From Nostoc sp. NIES-4103 (GTDB lineage: Bacteria > Cyanobacteriota > Cyanobacteriia > Cyanobacteriales > Nostocaceae), in the NCBI RefSeq assembly GCF_002368335.1, contig NZ_AP018288.1:8067281-8131280 (forward strand): DNA of 64,000 nt, in the 5' to 3' direction. Every line of letters starts with the position of its first letter. The stretch's first letter is position 1. The notes below the pieces were generated by a model that saw nothing but the letters and a program-made list of their open reading frames with translations, searched no databases and was not told the origin of the DNA. The position numbers and the translations under genes are program-made. Shown here one piece after another: positions 8,572 to 16,951 of the stretch.

Positions 8572-9240
8572 ATGAGGAGTGATGGTAACAGCGACACGAC
8601 CAACGATCGCAGACCAAGGGGGATGAGTGAGCTGCGGCATCAGCGGATACGTCTGGAGATTTCGCGGGAGGCGGCGCGTTTGTTCTGGGAACAGGGTGTC
8701 GCTGCCACGAGTGGTGAGCAAATCGCAAAAGCGGTAGGAATCTCGGTGCGTACCCTCTGGCGGTACTTCCGTAACAAGGAGAGCTGTGTTGAGCCTATCT
8801 TGGCGCAGGATGTTGAGGAGTGTGTGGCGGTGTTGCGCTGCTGGCCTCGGGAGGTTTCCCTCGAAGATCACCTTGTCGAGTGGGCGAAGAATCGCCCCAA
8901 GAATCCCGATCAGCAGTCCTACGACGATGCCGTGATCAAAATGACCGTGCTAGCTGAAAAAGAGCCGGATCTGCGCGCGGCTTGGCTAATGACCCATGAT
9001 CGAATAGAGCGCGAGATGGCTTTTATCATCGCGGATCGCCTGCGCCGCCCGGCTGACGATATCGAGGTGCGGCTGCACGCGGCGACTGCCACCGCAGTCT
9101 TGCGCGTCATTAGTGAAGATGTCAGTGCCGCCCTTATGGCGGGAGTTGATCGCGCCTCTATCGGCAACTCGATCAAGCACATGGCTCACGCCGTGCGCGT
9201 AGCCACTGGTGGAGCCGTCGGTGATCCCGTCGAATCCTGA
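8572..9240 (+). CDS. TetR/AcrR-family transcriptional regulator
   Basis: 222-residue regulator (from the ATG at 8572) with an N-terminal TetR DNA-binding domain at about residues 20-75: ISREAARLFWEQGVAATSGE, then IAKAVGISVRTLWRYFRNKE, the helix-turn-helix followed by the typical YF.NKE. The remaining all-helical part would bind an unknown ligand. Base composition is much richer in GC than the local cyanobacterial background and the protein resembles actinobacterial regulators, so recent transfer is likely. ATG 8572 lies just after the 54-bp palindrome; a TTG at 8554 would place the start inside it. ATG 8623 (MSELRHQ) is also possible. The probable target is its own promoter and perhaps the downstream GC-rich genes. 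Confidence 0.88.
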   Translation: MRSDGNSDTTNDRRPRGMSELRHQRIRLEISREAARLFWEQGVAATSGEQIAKAVGISVRTLWRYFRNKESCVEPILAQDVEECVAVLRCWPREVSLEDHLVEWAKNRPKNPDQQSYDDAVIKMTVLAEKEPDLRAAWLMTHDRIEREMAFIIADRLRRPADDIEVRLHAATATAVLRVISEDVSAALMAGVDRASIGNSIKHMAHAVRVATGGAVGDPVES

Positions 9241-9512
9241 AAACAATAGCAAAGGCAACTAGCAACGCGACCTTTTACGATCGCAACTCGTGCTTATCCC
9301 TCTGTCAAGAGCGATCGCCTACAAAGTGTTCAAACGCGACGGGGTATCCAAACCCGTTTCCCGAAGCCATCGGCAGGGTCGTCGGTGATCTCGTCAGTTT
9401 GTAAAACCATCAGCAAATGTACCAAAGGAGTTGATCACCATGTCTAAAGTTCCTTCTAGCCACCCACACAAGCCAGGGAAGTCCCCCACCGCATCCTGGG
9501 TTATTTGATTTT
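9241..9512. other. Intergenic region with a 22-codon leader-like ORF
   Basis: ATG at 9440 is preceded by a strong ribosome-binding site (AAAGGAG, 9425-9431) and opens a 22-codon ORF (MSKVPSSHPHKPGKSPTASW, VI, stop at 9508). It looks like the surviving 5' end of a gene. GTCGGTGAT..CGTC near 9215 is repeated at about 9385, suggesting a local duplication of the TetR gene end. Confidence 0.4.
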
Positions 9513-9539
9513 ATGCTGAAATTCACCCAAGAAGAAATA

Positions 9540-9743
9540 ATGAAACGATTTACCTTGTTTACTTTCCTGTACCTCGCGCTGGGAGTTTGCCTGACGGCGA
9601 TCGCGCTTGGATACCCAAATCTGCCTTCGGGGCTTCAAACCAGCCTATTCATCAATGCAGGAGCGCCCTACATCGCTTGTATTCTCAGTACCTTCCCATT
9701 TTGGCGGGAGACGGCGATCCGCTGGAGGTTAAACCAATGGTAA
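9540..9743 (+). CDS. Small membrane protein, truncated duplicate of the 10980-11357 gene
   Basis: 67 residues from ATG 9540 with two predicted membrane helices (about residues 5-25 and 34-55). It is nearly identical to the first 60 residues of the protein at 10980-11357, including the upstream AGAAGAAATAATG leader, then diverges after PFWRE. Its stop overlaps the start of the next gene in the sequence ATGGTAA, so the two are translationally coupled. It may be a leftover of a duplication that placed a ready-made translation signal in front of the CPBP gene. Function unknown. Confidence 0.6.
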   Translation: MKRFTLFTFLYLALGVCLTAIALGYPNLPSGLQTSLFINAGAPYIACILSTFPFWRETAIRWRLNQW

Positions 9744-10528
9744 TTCTGAAACAATTCGGGATTTTATTTGTATTGGGCAATGTAGGAATTGTCATGTTCA
9801 CGATCGCGTCTATTCCTTTAATTGAGCAACAGTTAGCGAAACTGTCTCCAGAAATACTGGAAAAAGTGCCACCATTGGGGATTTTAATGCTTCTGCAAGG
9901 ACTACAGTATTCAATTCTACTGGCAATCAGCATTCTAATCGGAATTGGTTGTGCCTATCGTGTTGGATTAAGCTCCCATTTGATTGATCATTGGGTGTTT
10001 CATACCGCTAAGTCTCCATCTTTTGCCGTTGAGATGAAGTGGAGCTTGGGTGTGGGTGCAGTGGGGGCGATCGTTCTCTTGTTGCTCGATCAGTTGATGC
10101 AACCTGTCTTACCTGAAGCGTTGCAGGTAGCCAATAGTAAAGAGCCAAGTTGGTTGAATTTGCTCACAGCAATGTTCTATGGCGGCATCACTGAGGAAAT
10201 TTTGATGCGCTGGGGTCTAATGTCGCTGCTTGTTTGGATCGCGTGGAAATGGCTAAAACAAGGCGTTACGTTGCCAAGTCAAGGGAGCTACCAGGGTGCG
10301 ATCGTTCTAGCCGCTTTGGTATTTGGACTACTACACCTGCCAGCGACTGCCGCGATCGTTCCCCTCACTCCAGTTGTGATTATTCGGGCGTTGTTACTGA
10401 ATGGGATTGTGGGAATCGCGTTTGGCTGGCTCTTTTGGCAATATTCGCTAGAGGCTGCAATGTTAGCTCATATCAGCTTTCATGCTTTTACCTCTGTTCT
10501 TAGCGGTTTACTGGCAAGGTTGGCTTAA
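9737..10528 (+). CDS. CPBP-family intramembrane glutamic protease (CAAX/Abi type)
   Basis: Polytopic membrane protein of 263 residues from ATG 9737. An open frame reaches back to 9587, but that part is a shadow of the upstream gene. Membrane helices are visible at about residues 7-27, 52-75, 98-120, 190-215 and 225-255. The CPBP motifs are present: EEILMRWG (motif 1, EExxxR), GLLHLP (motif 2 His) and AHISFH (motif 3 His). Family members are intramembrane proteases linked to bacteriocin self-immunity or envelope functions. The start overlaps the preceding gene's stop (ATGGTAA). Confidence 0.88.
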   Translation: MVILKQFGILFVLGNVGIVMFTIASIPLIEQQLAKLSPEILEKVPPLGILMLLQGLQYSILLAISILIGIGCAYRVGLSSHLIDHWVFHTAKSPSFAVEMKWSLGVGAVGAIVLLLLDQLMQPVLPEALQVANSKEPSWLNLLTAMFYGGITEEILMRWGLMSLLVWIAWKWLKQGVTLPSQGSYQGAIVLAALVFGLLHLPATAAIVPLTPVVIIRALLLNGIVGIAFGWLFWQYSLEAAMLAHISFHAFTSVLSGLLARLA

Positions 10529-10671
10529 GTTTTGGAATAGATCTCATAGGGCTATCACTGCCCACAAAGCCTTACTGTGAAAGGTTTTAAAAAGAAAGGT
10601 TTTGAAAATGGTGGGCGATGCCTACTACTTGAATTGATGCTCAACTCTACAGTTTTAAGGTGGTAAATCAA

Positions 10672-10959
10672 ATGATTCAGTGCAAAGATTTTGCGCCTCG
10701 GATTACTGAGCGGGGGCCCTTCGGCGGAGCTTCCGATTACGAATCCTTCTCTGATGTTGTTAGTACTGTAAATCAGTGGATTGAAAGTAGAAAGATACAG
10801 GTGATCAATGTTGAAACTGTTGTTTTACCCGATCGGATTGAAGGCACAGGTGATGATGTCTACGGAGTGACGACCAGTAATGCTTTCCACCCAGTGATGA
10901 TCAGTCAGGGGCTTGCAATCAATTGCTTTCAATGTGTGCGTGTTTGGTACAGAGAATAA
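10672..10959 (+). CDS. Conserved hypothetical cyanobacterial protein
   Basis: 95-residue soluble protein starting at ATG 10672, spaced about 9 bases after the ribosome-binding site AAGGTGG (10657-10663). A GTG at 10660 is also in frame but lies inside that site. The segment ESFSDVVSTVNQWIESRKIQ followed by VINVETVVLP is one I recognise from unnamed cyanobacterial proteins; the C-terminal CVRVWYRE also fits that family. No function is known to me. It precedes the membrane-protein gene at 10980 on the same strand. Confidence 0.65.
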   Translation: MIQCKDFAPRITERGPFGGASDYESFSDVVSTVNQWIESRKIQVINVETVVLPDRIEGTGDDVYGVTTSNAFHPVMISQGLAINCFQCVRVWYRE

Positions 10960-10979
10960 GCTTCACCAGAGAAGAAATA

Positions 10980-11357
10980 ATGAAACGATTTACCTTGTTT
11001 ACTTTCCTGTATCTGGCGCTCGGAGTTTGTTTGACGGCGATCGCGCTTGGATACCCAAACCTGCCTTCGGGTCTTCAAAGAAGCTTGTTCATTAGTGCAG
11101 GAACCTCCTACATTTTTTGTCTCCTCAGCACCTTCCCATTTTGGCGGGAGGATACGATCCGCTTCTATCGCAGACGGAATTCAGCGGTAATTCTACCCTG
11201 GTTGGTGATGGGATTCTATATTGTTGGGATGATCTGGGAGGTTCAGAGTCAGAACTGGACGATGGAAGCCATTTTAGGAGAGTTTTGGCGGCTAATAGCT
11301 GTCTTACCGCTTGTAGAACTCATTGTGATTACATGGCGAGTGAATTCTGAACATTAG
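10980..11357 (+). CDS. Small integral membrane protein, full-length paralogue
   Basis: 125 residues with membrane helices at about 5-25, 34-55, 70-90 and 100-118. The first 60 residues are repeated almost exactly in the truncated gene at 9540-9743. The ATG at 10980 follows the weak ribosome-binding site AGAAGAAATA. Duplication of this gene around the CPBP gene and the 10672 gene suggests the whole 9.5-11.0 kb segment arose by tandem duplication followed by loss. No function is recognised. Confidence 0.65.
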   Translation: MKRFTLFTFLYLALGVCLTAIALGYPNLPSGLQRSLFISAGTSYIFCLLSTFPFWREDTIRFYRRRNSAVILPWLVMGFYIVGMIWEVQSQNWTMEAILGEFWRLIAVLPLVELIVITWRVNSEH

Positions 11358-11435
11358 GGTCTAAATCGGATGATGCCGAAACAAACTCGTTTCAGCAACG
11401 CGAGATAGAGTCAAACGTACTACATGCGGAACACC

Positions 11436-11660
11436 ATGAATAAGCCCAAGTTTTTTGTCGCTCCTGGTTATGGGGAATACCTGTTGGATGAATTGCATTA
11501 CTCGCAAGCGGTAAAAATTGGCGATCGCGTGGAGACATCTGGACAAGGTGGTTGGGATGACAACCTACAAATTCCCGAATTGCTTGCGGATGAGATTGCC
11601 CAGGCGTTTCGGAACATTGATGCAAAACAAAACCAATCTCCATCAGGAGGACAATCATGA
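11436..11660 (+). pseudogene. RidA/YjgF family protein, 3' truncated
   Basis: RidA proteins deaminate reactive enamines and imines; they are about 125-130 residues long. Here only the N-terminal half is readable (YSQAVKIGDRVETSGQGGWD, then EIAQAFRNID) before the frame passes into an unrelated tail ending at 11660. The conserved C-terminal arginine and glutamate motifs are absent. The last bases overlap the ribosome-binding site and start of the next gene. It is probably a broken gene. Confidence 0.65.
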
Positions 11661-12166
11661 AACCTCAACTCATTTTCGGAGTACTAACGATCGCAACAGG
11701 ATTGCTCGGAGGTTCATTCACTCATCCCGCGATAGCGTTCGCGGAGCGTGTGCTTTGCACTCAGCGCTGCTGCGTTCGCGGAGCGTCTCCCAGAGAAGCG
11801 CAGATCGCACACAGCATTCCTCCACAACAAACCTCTCCCATTCTGATCGCCACTGCTTACACTGATTTAACCTTACCTACCTTGCGCCAAGGCGATCGCG
11901 GCACAAATGTGCAATTGTTACAGCGCATCCTTCAAGATAATGGCTTTTTAGGAGCCGCAGGTGTGAGGTTAGGCAATCCAAGGGGGGCGATCGTCGATGG
12001 CATCTTTGGTGCGGTCACAGTGTCTGCGGTACGCGATCTCCAGCGACGATACAGAATCCCAGTTACAGGGCGAGTCAATCCAACCACCTGGGAAGTCCTG
12101 GATATGCACGAAAACCCCTATCGATCGCCGCTGCCCTGGAAACAACAGAACATTACACAACCATAA
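11657..12166 (+). CDS. Secreted peptidoglycan-binding-domain protein
   Basis: 169 residues with an N-terminal signal peptide (about residues 1-28, GVLTIATGLLGGSFTHPAIA) and a C-terminal PG_binding_1 domain (about 75-150: LRQGDRGTNVQLLQRILQDN, then DGIFGAVTVSAVRDLQRRY and VTGRVNPTTWEVL). It would bind cell-wall peptidoglycan in the periplasm; no catalytic domain is attached. A strong ribosome-binding site (AGGAGG, 11648-11653) fixes the start. Between signal peptide and domain, bases about 11737-11807 carry a common cyanobacterial palindromic repeat (GCGTTCGCGGAGCGT twice, ending CAGAGAAG) translated in frame, so a repeat has inserted into the linker without breaking the gene. Confidence 0.82.
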   Translation: MKPQLIFGVLTIATGLLGGSFTHPAIAFAERVLCTQRCCVRGASPREAQIAHSIPPQQTSPILIATAYTDLTLPTLRQGDRGTNVQLLQRILQDNGFLGAAGVRLGNPRGAIVDGIFGAVTVSAVRDLQRRYRIPVTGRVNPTTWEVLDMHENPYRSPLPWKQQNITQP

Positions 12167-12183
12167 GCCACAGAAGATTTCTA

Positions 12184-12471
12184 ATGAACCGAAAGATTCT
12201 TTCAACCAAAATCACAACTACAATCACAATCACAATTCTGTTTGCCGTACTTCTACTGTTCAACTTTCCATCCCTGGCTCAAGTCAGTTCACAAGTGATT
12301 CCCAGAATCGAAATGATCGAAGGTTCTGAAGGGATTCCACCCAGCTACCGTTTAGTCATTAGCCGATCTCAGGACAATGTTTATGTCTTCTGTCCGACTG
12401 GCTTCGAGCCACAGTTGGACTATCTGCGAAATGTGAAGGCGATTCAATGTAAGCCGTTTACCAGTCCTTAG
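12184..12471 (+). CDS. Small secreted hypothetical protein with paralogue at 20.6-21.0 kb
   Basis: 95 residues with a hydrophobic N-terminus (about residues 10-32) likely to be a signal peptide ending near SLAQ. The C-terminal part YRLVISRSQDNVYVFCPTGF, EP and IQCKPF is shared with the minus-strand protein at 20606-20956 (YVLYVTRSIDTVLVRCYPGY, EP, MTCRPF). Two conserved cysteines could form a disulfide in the periplasm. No known family is recognised. Confidence 0.6.
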   Translation: MNRKILSTKITTTITITILFAVLLLFNFPSLAQVSSQVIPRIEMIEGSEGIPPSYRLVISRSQDNVYVFCPTGFEPQLDYLRNVKAIQCKPFTSP

Positions 12472-12596
12472 AAGTAAACCAGTGAGGGGCAAAAGCATAA
12501 CAACTCACACCACTTTTTTGCTTTGAACAGAGGAGAGATTCAGATGTCAAAACAATTCAAAATTCAAAATTCAAAATTATTAAACACCACGCATAA

Positions 12597-14816
12597 ATGC
12601 GGGGGCTTGAAATAATGAAATTCAACCTCTTTGGATTTCGACTCTCATTTCAAAAGATCAAGATATCGATGCGCCGTGCAGCCCTTTTCGCGATCGCGCT
12701 ACTCTTTACTACCCATTTTGCCTCCGCTTGCACGGATTCTACAGTAATCATGCCTACAATCACCTATCCTGAAACTAAGCGGGTCGATGTTGTCGAGAAG
12801 CATTTCGGGCAGACGATCGCCGACCCCTATCGCTGGCTGGAAAACGATGTTCGCAACGACAAGGAAGTCGCTGCCTGGGTCGAAGCCCAGAACAAGGTGA
12901 CTAACGCTTATCTCAACACGCTACCAAGTCGAGATATCTTCAAGAACCGACTGAAGCAGTTGTACAACTATGAGCGGTTCACCATTCCAGTCAAAAAGGG
13001 GGGACGATATTTCTACCTCTATAATTCCGGACTTCAGAGCCAGCGGGTTCTCTATGTCCGGGACAGCGTGGATGGCGTAGGGCGCGTGCTAATCGATCCC
13101 AACCGTTGGGCAAAGGACGGGGCGACTGCGCTAGCTGAATGGTCAGCATCCGACGACGGTAAGCGCGTGGTTTATGCGGTGCAGGATGGTGGCAGTGACT
13201 GGCGCACGATCCGGGTGCTGGACGTAAACACGGGCAAGGTACTCGACGATGAAGTCAAATGGGTGAGGTTCAGCCCCACCATCGCATGGGCTAAGGACGG
13301 CTCCGGCTTTTTCTACGCTCGTTTCCCTGAACCGAAGCAGGGAACCGAATCGCAAGCAAGCGTAGCCAACCATGCCGTCTATTTTCATGCGATCGGCACG
13401 CCCCAAGCACAGGATCGGCTGGTTTATGCAACTCCAGATCAGCCGAACATACTGCATACCTTGAGCATCACCGAAGACGGGCGTTACATCGCGATCGTTT
13501 CCACGCCCGCTTCGAGCGGCAACAAACTGACTGTGGTGGATCTCAAGAGCGCCGACTGGAAACCCCGCAAGCTGGTCGATAATCTCGACGATCAATGGCA
13601 CGTCGTCGGCAATGTGGGGACGAAGTTCTTCCTCATGACCACCAAGGACGCACCGCGGTTCAAGGTGGTGACGATGGACATCGCTGCCGCCGATCCGGTG
13701 ATCACGGATGTGGTGCCGGAGCAGGATTCGGTTCTGAGCAATGCGTCCCTGGTCGGCGGACGGTTGTTCACCTCTTATCTGGTCGATGTGCAGACGGAAG
13801 TTCAACGCTACACACTTGATGGCAAAGCTGACGGCGTTGTGAAACTGCCCGGCATCGGCACTGCGATCGGCTTTGAGGGCGACCAGAACGACCAAGAAAC
13901 CTTCTTCGGCTTCACCAGCTTCAACGCCCCAGGCGTGATCTATCGATACGATGTCGCCAGCAATACGGCGCAGGTGTGGGCAAAACCCAAGGTGGCGATC
14001 GATCTAAATCGGATCGCGGTCGAACAGCGTTTCTACAAGTCGAAGGACGGTACCCGTGTCCCGATGTTTATTGTCCGGCGCAAAGATGTGACCAATGCAG
14101 CACCGACCTTGCTCTATGCGTATGGCGGCTATGCCATAACCGAGCCTCCCGCCTTTTCAGCCGAGCGGCTAGCGTGGGTCGAACAGGGCGGGGTGTTCGC
14201 GCACGCCCATATTCGCGGCGGCTCCGAATATGGCAAGGCATGGCACGAAGCGGGTCGTCGTCAGAACAAGCAGAACGTCTTCGATGATTTCATCGCAGCG
14301 GGCGAGTATCTGAAGGCACAGAGTATCACGCCCCAAAATGGCTTGGCGATTCAGGGCGGATCGAATGGCGGACTTCTTATCGGTGCAGTGGTCAATCAAC
14401 GACCGGATCTGTTCGCCGCTGCGTTACCCCAGGTTGGTGTGATGGATATGCTCCGCTTCGACCAGTTCACAGGCGGGAAATTATGGGTAGACGAGTTTGG
14501 GTCTCCGGCACAGGAAGCGGATTTCCGTAACCTCTTGAAATATTCGCCTTATCACAACATCCAGTCCGGCAAGGCTTATCCTGCGATCCTCGCCACCACT
14601 GCCGACACGGACGATCGCGTGGTGCCGGGACACACCTTCAAATATATCGCCGCGCTCCAGGCAGCGGATATCGGTGACAAGCCCCACCTTGTCCGCATCG
14701 AGACACGCGCGGGACATGGAGCGGGCAAGCCCACGGACAAGATCATTGAGGAAACGGCGGATATGTGGGCTTTTGCCGCTCATTGGACGGGGCTGGATGT
14801 GAAGCCAGCGAAGTGA
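12597..14816 (+). CDS. Prolyl oligopeptidase family serine peptidase (S9A), secreted
   Basis: Large S9A peptidase that cleaves after proline in short peptides. The N-terminal beta-propeller domain spans about residues 90-470 and a catalytic alpha/beta hydrolase domain follows. The nucleophile Ser lies in GGSNGG, Asp in TADTDDRV and His in RAGHGAGK. DPYRWLE near residue 80 is the family's N-terminal signature. A signal peptide starts at Met25 (ATG 12669, MRRAALFAIALLFTTHFASA), so translation may begin there or at ATG 12615 rather than 12597. The gene is much richer in GC than the surroundings and resembles alphaproteobacterial (sphingomonad-type) S9A enzymes by eye, suggesting transfer. It is followed 148 bases later by another foreign-looking secreted hydrolase. 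Confidence 0.9.
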   Translation: MRGLEIMKFNLFGFRLSFQKIKISMRRAALFAIALLFTTHFASACTDSTVIMPTITYPETKRVDVVEKHFGQTIADPYRWLENDVRNDKEVAAWVEAQNKVTNAYLNTLPSRDIFKNRLKQLYNYERFTIPVKKGGRYFYLYNSGLQSQRVLYVRDSVDGVGRVLIDPNRWAKDGATALAEWSASDDGKRVVYAVQDGGSDWRTIRVLDVNTGKVLDDEVKWVRFSPTIAWAKDGSGFFYARFPEPKQGTESQASVANHAVYFHAIGTPQAQDRLVYATPDQPNILHTLSITEDGRYIAIVSTPASSGNKLTVVDLKSADWKPRKLVDNLDDQWHVVGNVGTKFFLMTTKDAPRFKVVTMDIAAADPVITDVVPEQDSVLSNASLVGGRLFTSYLVDVQTEVQRYTLDGKADGVVKLPGIGTAIGFEGDQNDQETFFGFTSFNAPGVIYRYDVASNTAQVWAKPKVAIDLNRIAVEQRFYKSKDGTRVPMFIVRRKDVTNAAPTLLYAYGGYAITEPPAFSAERLAWVEQGGVFAHAHIRGGSEYGKAWHEAGRRQNKQNVFDDFIAAGEYLKAQSITPQNGLAIQGGSNGGLLIGAVVNQRPDLFAAALPQVGVMDMLRFDQFTGGKLWVDEFGSPAQEADFRNLLKYSPYHNIQSGKAYPAILATTADTDDRVVPGHTFKYIAALQAADIGDKPHLVRIETRAGHGAGKPTDKIIEETADMWAFAAHWTGLDVKPAK

Positions 14817-14897
14817 TCGCATCAAACAAATCAACATACGTCGAACTAACTAATCAATGCGTAAGTCCTAACAAACTAATTTACAGTCTGCGCTTTG

Positions 14898-14916
14898 GTG
14901 GGGTCATCGATGACCC
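14898..14916. terminator. Hairpin downstream of the S9 peptidase gene
   Basis: GGGGTCATCGATGACCCC is a perfect 18-bp palindrome followed by GTTTAT. It could end transcription from the peptidase gene. It lies 33 bases before the ribosome-binding site of the next gene. Confidence 0.5.
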
Positions 14917-14964
14917 CGTTTATACCTGAACCCATCAATAACTAGCTCGAAGGAGTTTATCCCT

Positions 14965-16623
14965 ATGTCTCACATTTTCTCTAACCACAAGCGAGATTGT
15001 GGCCTAACCGCGCACGCCTCAGAGCTAACGGTTCCCGCTAAGAAGAGAACCATGCTTGCTCACAAGCCCCACGTCCGAAGCTCGCTCATGATTGGGGCGG
15101 TGATATTGGTTCTTAGTGCCTGCGTCCAGCCCACATTCGGGTACCCCTCAGAGCCAGGAGGAAAGATCCCTGCAAATCTGAAACGCTTCTACGACCAGAA
15201 GCTGACCTTCGGCTCGTGCGAGGGCTACGCCACCACGGATGCCGACGCTAAGGACTTCGCCAACGACACTTTCGAATGCGCCCGGCTTGAGGTGCCGCTC
15301 GACTACCAGAACCCCCGAGGGCGAACCGCGCAGATTGCACTGCTGCGCGTACCGGCAAAGGGCAAGCCGAGCAAACGAATCGGCTCCCTGCTGCTCAACC
15401 CAGGCGGTCCCGGCTTCTCCGGGATGAGCTACGCGACTATGGTGGCAGAAAAATTGGCCGACAGTCCGATCGCCAAGCAGTTTGACCTGATCGGGTTCGA
15501 CCCACGTGGGGTTGCGGCCTCGACACCAGCCCTAGACTGCTTCACCGATGCCGAACGAGAGGCCAACTTGTTGGTCAACCCGATCAACTCCGGGGGCAAG
15601 GACTACACCGACCACCAGACCCGTCAGTTGTACCAAAAATGCGCCGAGCGTTCCGGCGGTGAGGACGTGCTGGCTCACGTCGGCACGCGCGATGTCGCCC
15701 GCGACATGGACGTACTCCGCGCGGTGCTCGGCGATGACAAGCTCTCCTTTTTTGGCGGCAGCTACGGTACCCGGCTCGGCGCGATCTACGCCGAAACCTT
15801 CCCGCAGAACGTGCGGGCCATGGTGCTCGACGGCGCGGTCGACCCCACCACCGGCACCACCGAGCGTCACCTCGTCCTGTTCGCGGGTTTCCAGCGTGCC
15901 TTCGACAACATGGCGGCCTTATGCGCTAAAACCCCGACTTGTCCGCTCGGCACCGATCCCAAGCAAGCTACCGCCGCCTTCCAGCAGCTCGTGCGGCCAC
16001 TGATTGATAAACCGATCATCACCGCAGACGGACGCAAGGTCACTTACACCGCCGCAATTGGGGGCGTGATCACTGGGCTTTACAGCGAGGCGGGCTGGCC
16101 TGCGGTGATTCTAGGCATCACCGAACTCAAGGCCGGAAGCGGTAAAACCCTGCTGCTCTTGAGCGACATCCGCACCCAGCGCAATACCGACGGTAGCTAT
16201 GGCAATGGCAACGAGTCCCTGGTGGCCATTAACTGCCTCGACGAGGAACGCCACACGCCCGAGCAGGAGAGCGCAATGACGCGCGACATTTTCAAGGTTG
16301 CGCCCTTCCTAGACACCGGTCGACCCGTCAACGCCCGCGACCTCTGTGAGCATTGGCGCGTGAAACCCACCCTCGGCTACCCCTATGCCCAGAACATCAA
16401 AGGACTCCCTAAAACCTTGGTCGTGTCGGCCACCCGCGATCCGGCTACCCCGCACGAGGGCGGCATCAGCCTTGCCAAGACGCTCGGCGCGAGCCTGCTG
16501 ACCGTCGAGGGCGAACAGCACGGTGTAGCCCTCATCGGCGGCAATGCTTGTATCAACGACATCGTCGCCGACTACCTCATCAGTCTCAAAGTCCCCGCAG
16601 ACGGCGCTCGCTGCGTCCTTTAG
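14965..16623 (+). CDS. Alpha/beta hydrolase, TAP-like (tripeptidyl aminopeptidase-type) lipoprotein
   Basis: 552 residues. A ribosome-binding site (GAAGGAG, 14950-14956) supports ATG 14965. An internal Met30 (15052) begins a lipoprotein signal with lipobox LSAC, so the mature protein would be membrane-anchored outside the cytoplasm. The hydrolase core shows the oxyanion segment NPGGPG, nucleophile elbow GGSYGT, a C-terminal TAP-like domain with Asp in SATRDPATP and His in GEQHGV. The family resembles Streptomyces SlpD/SlpE and mycobacterial Hip1-like peptidases, which release N-terminal tripeptides. GC content is far above the cyanobacterial background and codon use is actinobacterial in style, so horizontal transfer is likely. 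Confidence 0.88.
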   Translation: MSHIFSNHKRDCGLTAHASELTVPAKKRTMLAHKPHVRSSLMIGAVILVLSACVQPTFGYPSEPGGKIPANLKRFYDQKLTFGSCEGYATTDADAKDFANDTFECARLEVPLDYQNPRGRTAQIALLRVPAKGKPSKRIGSLLLNPGGPGFSGMSYATMVAEKLADSPIAKQFDLIGFDPRGVAASTPALDCFTDAEREANLLVNPINSGGKDYTDHQTRQLYQKCAERSGGEDVLAHVGTRDVARDMDVLRAVLGDDKLSFFGGSYGTRLGAIYAETFPQNVRAMVLDGAVDPTTGTTERHLVLFAGFQRAFDNMAALCAKTPTCPLGTDPKQATAAFQQLVRPLIDKPIITADGRKVTYTAAIGGVITGLYSEAGWPAVILGITELKAGSGKTLLLLSDIRTQRNTDGSYGNGNESLVAINCLDEERHTPEQESAMTRDIFKVAPFLDTGRPVNARDLCEHWRVKPTLGYPYAQNIKGLPKTLVVSATRDPATPHEGGISLAKTLGASLLTVEGEQHGVALIGGNACINDIVADYLISLKVPADGARCVL

Positions 16624-16890
16624 GGGCGTTGGGACACTAGTACTCTGGCAACCCAAAATTGCCACGTGAGGGCAAGCTGGGGAAGCGGGGGGAGCTGGGG
16701 AAGCGGGGGGAGTGAAAACCCTGCTAAAAAAACTCTCTTCCCCCCCCAGCCTCCCCAGCCTCCCCAGCCTCCCCAGCTCACCACCATGCAAAGTTTCTGT
16801 GGCGCACCACTAGTATTCTGCCAAGCTAACTTTGCTAACTAACACCTCTAATTGGTAAGGGACTTCCAGAAAATAAAATATACATCTGAC

Positions 16891-16909
16891 AAGAATGATA
16901 ATCATTATG
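16891..16909. promoter_or_regulatory. Candidate Fur box without an adjacent gene
   Basis: AATGATAATCATTAT is a palindrome matching the central 15 positions of the classical Fur consensus GATAATGATAATCATTATC. No ORF starts within several hundred bases downstream on either strand, so it may be a leftover of a lost iron-regulated gene. Confidence 0.45.
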
Positions 16910-16914
16910 AAGGG

Positions 16915-16951
16915 GTGAGGGAGAGGCTGCCATTGGCAGCCTCTCCCTCAC
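16915..16951. terminator. Perfect 18-bp stem hairpin
   Basis: GTGAGGGAGAGGCTGCCA (16915-16932) pairs exactly with 16934-16951, leaving one unpaired base. It is a dispersed-palindrome or terminator-like structure. It lacks a T-run, so terminator function is uncertain. Confidence 0.5.

Noticed and set aside
11424..11660. Complete RidA protein
   Set aside because: The length (75 aa) and absence of the C-terminal motifs show that it is only the N-terminal half.
13143..13895. 250-aa minus-strand ORF inside the prolyl oligopeptidase gene
   Set aside because: GC-rich coding DNA often leaves long antisense frames; the plus strand has all S9A catalytic motifs.
16309..16791. 160-aa minus-strand ORF at the end of the TAP-like hydrolase
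   Set aside because: It consists of heptamer-repeat translation (GRLGRLGRLGG) and antisense of the hydrolase.
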